This document shows, in pieces, positions 34,096-44,482 of a stretch of DNA of 64,000 nucleotides. Positions within the stretch are counted from its first letter, which is position 1, and each line of letters opens with the position of its first letter. Both the position numbers and the translations under genes were made by a program. The notes under the pieces were generated by a model that was not told the origin of the DNA, searched no databases, and saw only the letters and a program-made list of their open reading frames with translations. The DNA comes from Eutypa lata (taxonomy: Eukaryota > Ascomycota > Sordariomycetes > Xylariales > Diatrypaceae). The stretch spans positions 2,480,001 to 2,544,000 of the forward strand of contig JAKULF010000011.1 of assembly GCA_022661535.1 (NCBI GenBank). Reading direction: 5' to 3'.

Positions 34096-35059
34096 ATGGC
34101 AAACACCAACTTCTTCTTCTACTTCGCCCCGTCATGGGATTGGCCTCCAGAAGGGCCTATCCAGTTAGGCAATGTTCTAACGACAGTAAAAAGACCAGAA
34201 CAGCCGCTATACACCGCACCACCGCCAACATCTTCCCAGGTGTTTTCGTCAGAAAAGACTGAGGTTGAGTACTCGAAAGAAAAGCTTAGAGAGGGGAGTT
34301 TTTCGATCTTGACAACGTTCTTGAGTATCCTTGGTGTCGGAGTCGATGTTAGTGCCGATTTGGAGAACAGGTATGTGCACAGTGTGCTGGTTATCTGTAG
34401 TTCTGTCATGAAGCCCTATCGTCTACCTTGAGAACACCTTTGGGACAGGGTAGTTACTGATCCATGTTAATAGTGAGGGGGAGGTGTACTCCTTCAAACG
34501 GATAGAGACCACGCAGTTCATTCCGACAGAGGACTATATACAGAAATGCATCGAAACCGAGGCGGTGCGACGCTTCCTGGAAAGATGTCGTTACCGAAAG
34601 GCCGTTTACGTCATTACTGGTCTCAAGGTAGTTTACGGGGCGAAGGCCAAGTCGTATACGTCGCGAGCACACGGTGGTGCCGCCGCGGTCGCAGTCGACG
34701 GCACAATATGGAGTGGCGGTGCTGCTCCCGTCAGCGTTGAGCCTGGTGTCGAGGGTAGATTGGAGACTAGCAAGGGCACAGCGTGGGAAGGAAGTAGTGA
34801 CTTCATATTCGCTTTTCGAGTTCGCAAGGTCCATGTGAGTAAGCAGACTTCCTTAGTGGACCGTAACGAAGACTATACCAAGGGTGCAATGCTGGGAGAC
34901 AATTTTGAAGAGATTGCGAAAGACCTCCCAGAGCTCTCCATCTCGTCCCAAGAAGATCCAAGCCCGGAGGATGAAGGGTACAGCGAGGAGAATTTGAGGG
35001 AAGGGGAGACAGTAGTTGCTTGCGCGATTCCACGGGTTGATGATTCTGAGGTAGAATAA
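34096..35059 (+). CDS. fungal gasdermin-like pore-forming protein
   Basis: Proposed member of the fungal gasdermin family (RCD-1/HET-Q1), whose N-terminal domain inserts into the plasma membrane and kills the cell. Two exons, 34096-34370 and 34474-35059, give 286 residues, close to HET-Q1 length. The N-terminus is NFFFYFAPSWDWPPEGPI. Residues 66-92 (SFSILTTFLSILGVGVDVS) are hydrophobic. A conserved-looking RYRKAVYVITGLKVVYGAKA follows at 131-150, then a Gly/Ala-rich region at 159-200 and GSSDFIFAFRVRKVHVSK at 198-215. The tail after about 236 is strongly acidic and could be the cleavable inhibitory end. The key support is context: the next gene, convergent 148 bases away, encodes a subtilisin-like protease, the usual partner. 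Identification rests on remembered family patterns, not a search. No signal peptide is seen. Confidence 0.72.
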
Positions 35060-35207
35060 GGGGGAACACATCTTGGGAGACAACATTGCTAGTTGTAATT
35101 TCAATCGTAATTTCAGTCGTCGATATACGGAAGGTAGTTATGTCATGAATGTTCGTACTATCATACACGAATCCCATATTGCCGGGATAGAAATGTCACC
35201 TCCCTTT

Positions 35208-38205
35208 CTAACCCATTAGTAACTGACTAAGCGTTGCATCAATAAATTCCTTGTTTTTTCCAAAAAGGTTATCCTGGAACAAACTCAATGAGACATAATC
35301 GTAACCATCTCGAGTAACTGATTTCTGAGTCTTCTCTGCTACCTTCAGTAGTACATCTTTCATCTTAGATTGGCGCTTTAATAGGTGTGCTTGGTCCCCT
35401 AGATGGATCCTGGCGTATTGCAACAAAAATGCCGCAATACCTACCATAATGGGGGTCGCGTATGAGGTCCCAGATTTGCATTGGAGGCAGTCCTGGTTCA
35501 ATTTGGCGTCGCAGAGATGAACTGGCCATGCTGATTCGACTGATTCTCCTATGGTAGCTATATTGAGGTCATGGGTGAGCGCTGTAGGGCTAAACTTTGA
35601 ACGATTGCCATCTGAGTCAGTGGAATGGATGCAGATGACATGCGGGTCGCGAGCAGGGTATGCCCGGTCTAGATTTGCACCGCTATTAGAAGCAGCGGCA
35701 AACATCAGGACATTCTTCGAATGTGCATATAGAATCGCCTCTTCGAGTTTGTCATAACCTTCTATTTGCCTCGATGGATACCCAAAGGACATAGATATGA
35801 TATCGACACTCCAGTCATCCACAGCAAATCTTAAGGCCTGTTATGAGGGTTAGTTGACAAATTGCTGAGAGTCTTTATCGGAGGTCACAGTCATCATACT
35901 TCTGCAATTATTTCTGGGGAAGACGGTTCTTTCTCGGCAATCTTAGCTATATATAATTCGGCGTCGGGTGCGTATTCTGCAACTAAACTGGCGGTGAAAG
36001 TTCCATGTCCGTCAGAGTCATGAACGGCCTTTTTGAATCTTTTATTAACCCAATTGCGTTTGTGCTTGATCTGTCCAGTATCCAAAAGGTTGTGGGTTTC
36101 GTCGACCCCAGTGTCGAGGACCGCAATTTTCACAGGAGATTGGAGACGATGGTCTAGATGCGATTTGGCAAACTTCTCGTAGACCTTCATGTATTTAGTT
36201 TTCCACCCCAAATATTTTTGGAGCCTGCAGATTTGAAGTTAGAAGTTTAGACATTGGTAAGAGGGAAATGATTACACGTGAAACTTGGCACAATAAAAGA
36301 GGCAGATAGGTAGGAGTGAAGCTTAAAACCAAAGACTCACTGCACCTGGGAGTTAGGCCCCGATATTGCCTCATCATCGTAAAACTTCAGAGACGCGTGC
36401 TCTAATCCCGATGTGAGGGAAGGAGGGGGAGATTCTCCAATATTCTGATGCTGTTGAGGATTATGAACCAGGGATCCATCACTAGGCAGAGTGGGATATG
36501 CTTTTGAGTAAGCATCTAGGTCATGATCCTGGTTGACCTGCCACCAGCTAGCTACGTCCATCATATTGGCATATTCATCAAGCTCTTCAATTTTGAACAG
36601 TTTCATGGACCCATCGCGTAGATAATCCTCTAGTGGCCGAATGATCTCCTCATATACCTTAGGTCTTAGCACCTCATTATCAAACTGCTGGCCCCCCTCA
36701 CCCTCCCAAGACTCTGCATCCAGGCACTTTTCTATGGCATGGCAAAGTTGAGAGTCTCGAGGAATGTCATTCTGATATTCCTCAAAAACTGAGGCAACGT
36801 CTATGTGTCTCATACGACGTTCCTTGTCGTCTAGTATAACAACATTACGATTTCTCGCCAGTTCGTCGAACGGTGCCAGGAAGTATAGTTCCATTAAGAT
36901 AATGGCGAGGGTAACTAAGCTCGGAAAAGGGTGTTGAAAATCATCTGGGTCTAATTCAGTTGTGCTCAAATCGTCAGGATCGACATCATCTCTGTCAAGT
37001 GTGCTGAAGCTATAATCAGTAGAGGAATAGGTGGCTTCCTTCGTCTTCTCGGTGTCACAGAGTTCGGCTTGAATAAATGGTCTCAAAGGAATTCCGAAGG
37101 AAGTTGTTTGGAAAAATAATATTTTCGATGAATCCCACGTAGATTGGAGCCAGGTAGTGCCGTGAAGATGTAGAATTGCATAGCTTATTTGCACAGCAAG
37201 GATCCTCCTGATCTTCTCCGTAATATACGGCGCCCCTTTTGCGATGAGTCTCTGCAGCGACACAGGGGGCCTTTCCCTATCAATCTGAAAAGTACTCTTT
37301 TCAGATCGTAGTTTCCAAAGCTGACCACTTTCAACCTTTAATTCCAGACGCAGGGAAGGTGTTTCCTGCATTTTATGTATCTGCTCGCACATTCTTTTGA
37401 CCAACATTGGCTGGTATTTCGGTTGCTGAGGCACAGTCCTAGTAACTGTAGTTAAGGCAAATCGCACGACGGTATCTCTGACAGTACACACACGAACCTC
37501 CTGAGACATATGCTGTAAGGATAGAAACATATGGAACTCGTTGTTCTCAAGTGAGTCAGGGTCAACCGAGTCAGGATTCCGGTATGTGCCTAGGCAAAGC
37601 TTGGCATCAAATTCGTTAGGATGGCACTCGCATTTAGTGCAACATGTGAGAGCGTCGAATACGGACTGTGCTGCACTCCATACGGTATAAGATGGTTCAG
37701 CCCTAATTTCCGTCGCTGTAGACCAGTCTTCACTGTTTTCGCGGTAGTGAGAGATGACATCATCTTCCCATCTCATAATATCTTGCTGATAACGCGACCC
37801 AGTAACCTCTTCGAGAAGTAGGCATTGATCGATGAATTTAAATCGAACATCCCCGCTATGGTGTTTTAAGTCTTTCCAGCGCTGATTAAGAGCATGTTGT
37901 TTTGGATATGTGGTTGTTAACTCCCCATGTACTCCAAGTGTTCTATATGGAGCAACAATACTCTCAAAAAGATGCAGAATTCGACCTATTAGCTCATGGC
38001 CAGGGCCTAGAGTAGTTTGGATGCGATTTATATGGTCCGAAACAAAGATGCAATGCGCGGTAAGCTGACGATATGAGACAACGAGCTTCACATCTGTTTC
38101 TTGGTCCTTGAGGAGCAGAGAGATCTGCAGGATTGATTTGGATGTTCTCCACGCCAATTTCACATTCTCATGGTCGTAGGACTTGATGCCGAAGCACTCG
38201 GCCAT
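35208..38205 (-). CDS. subtilisin-like protease with large N-terminal regulatory region
   Basis: Intracellular S8 serine protease, the candidate activator of the adjacent gasdermin-like protein. Three exons (38205-36341, 36224-35900, 35837-35208) join cleanly into 939 residues from ATG 38205. Residues 1-600 match the DUF7580-like helical region often placed before NLR-type or protease domains in fungi. It includes RRILAVQISYAILHLHGTTW and a charged stretch near 390-420. The C-terminal subtilase has all catalytic positions: Asp in AVLDTGVDETH (about 659), His in DSDGHGTFTAS (about 695), the oxyanion Asn in AAASNSGAN (about 781) and Ser in SGTSYATP (about 855). There is no signal peptide and no propeptide, unlike secreted subtilases, which fits a cytoplasmic sensor-protease. 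It differs from many relatives in lacking C-terminal repeats such as ankyrin or TPR. Confidence 0.85.
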
Positions 38206-38927
38206 GATAGGGGTCTAAGTATGTAACATTACCCCGCCAGTACTCTCCAAGGCAGATTGTTGGACATAAAACCACAGCACTCCGGATGGGTTGCGGATGA
38301 AACCAAGCCGCCAGAATCAGCTAAGATAAGCTAGGTACTTTTAATGCCCGTTGAAAATAGTTAGTCGTATTATCCACTAATTGTTTTATAGGAGAACGTA
38401 TTGGTGTGGAACAAGAACGCCTGATGAAATCATCTCCTGGATCCAGGCCCCGCCAATAAAACCCCAGGTAACATCCAGCCTCGAGAAAACGACGCAGGAG
38501 CACGTGCAGCGATGAGTTACGTAGTACAACTGGTGAATACTTACCTACATACGTACTTGTATGAAACGTCTCCTAGGCCGCTCTCCAGATAAGGTCACAT
38601 GACCTAGTGGCCCCACTTACTACTCAAACGTGGGGCGCCTAACTACCTAATGTAGGTACTGCCCAAAAATACCGGTCGCTAAGGTATGTATGTAGATCTA
38701 GCTTAGAACAACAACAATGTTGCAAAGAACCACCGAATTGACACGCAAGTTCTTTGACACATAGAGCTCGTGTTTGACCTAGTATCAAGTGTAATGAGTA
38801 GCTAGACGAAACCATTCATTTGGGTTACATTATATTTCTGAGGATCCTACTACTAGGTGCACTTTGGACGAGGCTCATACTTTTGTGGTCAAGCCTGACA
38901 TATCTTCCATCGCCACCACGCTACGCG
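38206..38927. promoter_or_regulatory. divergent promoter region, protease and zinc-finger/reductase genes
   Basis: 722 bases separate the start codons of two divergent genes, so both promoters must lie here. I saw no strong TATA box or repeated operator-like motif. Shared regulation is possible but not shown by sequence. Confidence 0.45.
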
Positions 38928-41900
38928 ATGTCTGACAGAAGCGAAAGAGAAAGCGCAATATCGCAACACCAGGAAACTATAGCTGGTATCGCGGGACAAT
39001 GCCTCCACTCATTTCTGCAATGCCTTCAATCAGCGGCTGTCGTCCACCCGCGGGAGTTTTCGCTGGTGGAAGACCAGCTTGCCAGGTTCTCTACTTGGAC
39101 AGCGAATACCGGCGTCTTCGCTCAAGGGAAATCTTCCATGGTAAGCTCTCGGGGCCCTTTATTTCCCTTTTGAGCCTGTATCCAGCCCTCTTTGTCTCTG
39201 GTAATATTACCATTTGAGTGTTGCCCAGACTCTAGACAGTGCTGCAAGCTCCCGAAACATACTAAGAAGGGTATTTTACTAACTTCGAGGGTTGGGAAGG
39301 ATCACCGCCTTAGAGAGGCACACGATATCCACAGTGCTGTTGCAGCTCTATTAGGATCTGTGGTCATTAACACCCAACATTGTACGTGCATTTTATGTTT
39401 GTTCATCTGGTCATGAGTCATGCTAGTATTGGTATTTTTCCTAAAACAGCAAATACCTAAGAGAGTCTTATTTTGTTTTGCGAAATTTTGTTTCATTGTG
39501 TACTAGAATGCAAACATCTCTAGTCATGAGAATAATCATTCTTCCCGCGCCGGCTACTTAAGTTGAATATCGACGCTAATCTGGTTATCCTTGCTGTAGG
39601 TTCGGAAATTCTAGATGACATCGCAGAATCCAGGCAGAATAAAGCTGAAGACAGCTCGAGGGCCACATATGACGATTTAACGGACTCTTTGGACACTATC
39701 GCTTATGAGATACGTCTGCTAAACATAATCTCAGACACTATTCGAAGAGCTGGGAAGGAAGCACAATGTCCCAAGGAGATGAGATCATACCGTATTCAAG
39801 ATGATGAGGGGAACGATGCAGAGCCATTGTTGCACCAAATATTTGCCAACTTCATTGTTGGACGATTTCCAAGTATTCGAGATAGTCTTCGAGAACGTCT
39901 CACCTCCTCGATGGTGCTACGACACAAGAGAATTTTATACAACAGGTCTCGCTACAAAAACACTCCCATAAAGATTAGGAAGACGATATCACAACCAGAC
40001 ATCAAGCTCCCCCTGGCTCCAGGTCAAAATGCATTTGGAATAGAACCACAAACTGTAGAAGCCCTGTCATCCACGAACATGGCCCATGCCGGGAGCATCC
40101 GGGAGTCCTTCGCAGTTAGTGCCCCCACCGTAACCACAGAAGATTGCAGAAAGGCTTCGACTCCATCTATGATTTCAGCTACCAAGACTGTACCTCTAAG
40201 CAATCACGAAGATGTCGTTTTCCCCCCACCCCCAGACGGAAAAATCCGGCGAAGATACAAGAAAATCAAAAGGCAACGAGTGCAGGAGCACCATGCCTAT
40301 GTCAAATCGATCTTCAGTCCTTCTCAGTACGAAAAGTATCTTACTCTGGAGTCTCCTACATCTGTCCCTCACACGAAAGTCCTCGAGTTGGTTGGCATCA
40401 CTACAGAATTATATCAGAAGGCTTTCGATGATAATATGAAGCTCCAGACTACCTTGGAATTAGATTGGATTAACTGTAGCAAAGCGGTGGCAGAAGCTAT
40501 GTGTCCATTTTGTTTCTACTCACTCCCCGGTTTACTGGTAGGCGATGAAAAGAAATGGCGGTATGTAGTCAGTAATTTCTTTGGCATAGCCTCGAAGGAG
40601 ATGACCAAGCAAATGCTCAGCGTGTACTAATTATATTCTAGGGACCATGTGATGGACGACCTCGATGCGTACGTGTGTCTATTCGACGATTGTGACAACC
40701 CGGAGGAACTATATAACCATAGTCGCAATTGGTTGAAACACATGAGTAAGCATACCTTGCGTTGGCGATGCAAAGCAAAATCCCATGGCATACTTTCTTT
40801 TGTCACGGGGGGAGAGTATGTAGAACATATGAAAGAGAAGCATCCCCGGGCTTTCAGCGAACCACAGCTCCGCGTGCTAGCTAAATATCATGGTCGTTCT
40901 ATCAAACCCATGTTTGGACTCTGCCCAATCTGTGGTAACAATGAGGTCACCGGCAATCTAGAAGACCATATCATAGGTCACTTACGGTCTCTTGCATTGA
41001 AGTCCCTTCCTCCCTATGATGATGGGGGATCAGAGGATTCTTCAAGCGATCAGGGCTGCTCGAATACTTCGAAACCCATGAGCAGGTCCACGATCCAGGA
41101 AGATCCGGCGAGATATGCAGAATTAGCTTTCGAGGATGTCGGTGATGCTTCGATGTGGGGATATAATGGCGACCCTGTTGTAACAAGCCCACGCCTCCAA
41201 CTTTCCACCCCACCAGAAATTGAAGGTGTTGATGAGAGCGAAGGGTCATTGTTGTGGCACAAAGATCCTTCAATAGATCTTATCGAGCTTTCGTTATTCG
41301 ATGGAATATCGACCAAAGATCGGAGAATGTTTGAATGGGGGTTTCTCACTGAAAGGACTGATAGACGGCTTGAATCCGCTGAAAACGACCCAACTATTCA
41401 GTCCATCCTGGAGTACAACATCTCAAACAATACGAAAAGAGAAGCTCTAGAATCACAGCATCACAACTCGGGGACACAGGATCAATCAACATCAACACGC
41501 GTCACAGCGCAAACGATCGATAATCTGAGAATGGAGATAGTAAGGAAGTCATCAGGGGACCTCGAACTTCTGAGGAAAAACGGAAATACTAATGGTCCAA
41601 TTTTACTTGTTGGCGCTAGTGTTGGTGTCGCTCCATTTCGCAGCTTTCTAAAACGAAGATTGGAAAATCTTACCAACGACAATACTATTTGGGTGCTTCG
41701 GAATACTGATGACTCGATCATTAACGAGATCTATAGCAATCAGTGGGGTATCCCCGAGGATAGACTGAAGAATATTATCCAGGATCTCGCTGTCTCTATG
41801 AAACCCATTCAAGAACTGGTGCGTACGAAGGCCCACATGGTATGGTATATTATCAACTCGGTCAACGGTTGTATTTGGACTTGCAGTGATTCTCGGAGAA

Positions 41901-42295
41901 GGAAAGGCTCTATTGAGAAGGCTCTCGTTGATGTGGCCATCAAGCAAGGAAACCTAAGGGAGGAGGAGGCTCAGACGTTCTGGTCGTTGAAGGCAGAAAT
42001 AGGGCAATATATTTTTCACGCCCCTAGGCAGGAATCCATCTTGCCTTCGATTACAATGGCCGACGAAATTGAAACCGATGAGGATAAATCCGACGAAACC
42101 GAAACCGATGAGACTCATTCCGACGATACTGAACCTGCCGACAACGACGTCACCTGCCGGTATATGAATGTGACAGATGCGTTATACCACTGCTGTCGTT
42201 GTGGTTACGAAAGCCATTTTTTGTACAATGATGACAAAATCGATTGTCCCCAATGCTTCCACAGAAACGAGACCGGCTGCTGTGTCGAGGTTTGA
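38928..42295 (+). CDS. zinc-finger protein fused to a reductase NADP-binding module
   Basis: Four exons (38928-39140, 39300-39381, 39600-40560, 40642-42295) give 969 residues. Two of the introns show TACTAAC-like branch points. The N-terminal region (QCLHSFLQCLQ, YDDLTDSLDTIAYEIRLLN, MCPFCFYSLPG, YVCLFDDCDNPEELY, GLCPICGNNEV, HIIGHLRSLAL) matches the common fungal protein class with degenerate C2H2-like fingers (acuF-like). Around 735-890 the chain reads GPILLVGASVGVAPFRSFL, then a Trp-Val segment and EEEAQTFWSLKAEIGQYIF. That pattern is the C-terminal NADP-binding half of cytochrome P450 reductase-type flavoproteins. The FMN and FAD domains are absent, and the usual CGSS-GMG motif has become CSDSRRRKGS. 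After an acidic ETDE/SDDTE repeat the C-terminus has CCRCGYES and CPQC, a zinc ribbon. Function is unknown. Confidence 0.75.
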
Positions 42296-44482
42296 GATTG
42301 CCATCGATAAACGGATTTAAAGAGAGTAGATTGCTCACTTTAACCACATCGTGATTAAGGAAGATGGCAAACACGACCCTTTTAAGGGCTCAATAAGTCT
42401 GTACATTATAACTCTTTTATAGATATTAACACTAGATAAGAACGAGGAATGAATCCATATTAAAAACCTGGCCCGAAAGGCAAGGATGTTCACATCACAA
42501 CATACCTCTTGGCGCGACTAGAGTGTCATTTCGAAAATTTGAGCCTCATTATTGTGGTTTATATAACCGCACTCGGAAAAATGCAAGCACGAAGGTTATA
42601 CAGACATTTGCGAAGGCTAACTTAACATAGGCTATTAACGGAAGTACCCATGAGTCGTAATGCGACAGATGGATTGGCTTGCCATTTACTTTTATGAAAA
42701 TCTTATTGTTACATTTATAGAACGGTAGTTTGAAAAGAAACTTCAGGTTAATGGCTTTTATCGGCGGAAGTATGGACGACTGGGACGGCCAAATAAAAGC
42801 ATCAAGCGAGACGTCTAGAGTCTAAACACGACCGCATGCTCGAGAAAAAGAGCCTGCGCTAATCGATGTCTGCATAAACCGATGCAATAAACAACTGGAG
42901 ATTATGATGGTGCCCTAAGACCTTGTTTCTTTTCTTCTTTTCCTCTTTTTTCCTCCTCCGGGGCGTTGCCTTTTTTCCCTTCCGCTTTGGATTCTACAAC
43001 TCAAGTAGGGTTCTCTTGACTATGTCAAACGTCCACTATAGCCAAATAACAATCTAATTGTCGTTATATACTTGCTGCGTGATGACAATCTACAGGCCGC
43101 CTCGTCACACTCTCTGTAGAATGACTTCTGCTACTCATGAGGTAGCTGACAAGAATGTAGGCCTTGCATTACCAATTTATGTCTTGTCATATTGCATTCT
43201 GCGCATTTCCCAGGCTTCCCACAGCCCTTGTTCAACGTTATAACTCCCGGGCACTCCTTGAATACGTTCATTTATGGTACCTAATCCACGAATCATTACG
43301 TTGAATCACCAAGTACTTACACATGTTATTTTGGGATATAGCTGTACGAAGTAGAGTCACATCAACCAGCAGATAGGCTAACCCATGAAGGGTTTGCGAG
43401 AGGGTTTGGGTAGGTTAAAGAGAGCGGGGTAGTGCTCTTGGCGGGCATAAATGTGAATAGCTGTAGGTAATACAGCATTAAGCCACTGCATGAGAGCCCC
43501 GGTTATGACGGTCAATCTCACCAGATCAGTGGACTGGATATAATGTATGTTCTTCTTCAAAAGACTGTGCGACCTTTTTTCTATGTCGGTTATATGACTT
43601 GCTGTGGTATTGACTGAGAGAGACACCCTATATAGATTATAGTATAGTGCCCCCATTGCCCTATTCCTGAACTGCTACCACAATACCACACACGAGAGAT
43701 CAAAAATAGAATTACGAAGTAGGGACGGAGACTAGAAAATGATCTTAAATGGAATCGAGATCGCGAATACTGCATGCCTCTTGCCGAACTGCTTAAAATA
43801 CTCGCATTATATATGGTCGCGATGGCGGTGGGGAAGGGAAGAAATCGACAGGGGAGCAGGTGTAAGTAATCCTACCAGTACTACTTAGCCGTCCTTAGTC
43901 ATGCTGTCATGCAAGTCAGACGAACAAATGCAACTCAAGACTGCACCCTCTTCTTCAATTCGTCCGAAAAGACCAACATGCGTCCGACCTTTGGGGGCTA
44001 TCCGAACCAAATGTGTCTGGACACCAAGTTCATTGGTCCGAAGGACCTTTTCTCCGAACACGATGGGTATCGTTATAGTGGAAGGGCTCGCTGGTCTAGG
44101 CGCTTCCGTGCACTTCGCCTCCATGTTGGCGAAAGCAACACACCCTTCGAAGATGTTATGGCTGTTGCAGATAATGGTGACATCGTATGATGAGCCACAC
44201 TTTACTTCGGCTGTTGGACCCCCCACCAACACGCGCGGCGCCTGCAAGCTAAGAGCGATCTGACTCTGATTTTGGCTAGATCCCTCCCTCGATCGCAAAT
44301 GTCTAAGTTCGCTTACATTTGTGTTCAGATCTTGTTTTCTCGATAGCTGACATCAAAACTCGATGGTCAATCGAAGCTGAGATATCTAACCCGAGATATC
44401 TAACCCGAAATATCTAACCCGAGATATCTAACCCGAGATGTTTGATTGATGTTGTGGTTGATGTTAGAGTTAGGCGTACAAT
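42296..44482. other. intergenic region of 2.2 kb
   Basis: No convincing gene. A 137-codon minus-strand frame (43885-44298) and overlapping plus-strand frames at 43.9-44.3 kb are noted; they have no recognisable motif, and which strand (if any) is coding cannot be decided. A 14-bp tandem repeat lies at 44379-44434. Confidence 0.45.
44379..44434 (+). repeat. 14-bp tandem repeat, four copies, before a start codon
   Basis: The unit GAGATATCTAACCC is repeated four times (one copy has an A for G) and followed by a partial fifth copy. It sits 50-105 bases upstream of the DUF3433 protein ATG. The reverse complement contains GGGTTAG, telomere-like. It could be a promoter-binding array or a slippage product. 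Confidence 0.85.

Noticed and set aside
43885..44298. 137-codon minus-strand frame
   Set aside because: Competing plus-strand frames cover the same bases and no motif decides between them.
44379..44434. CRISPR-like short repeat array
   Set aside because: The units are head to tail without spacers, only four copies, in a fungal genome; a plain tandem repeat.
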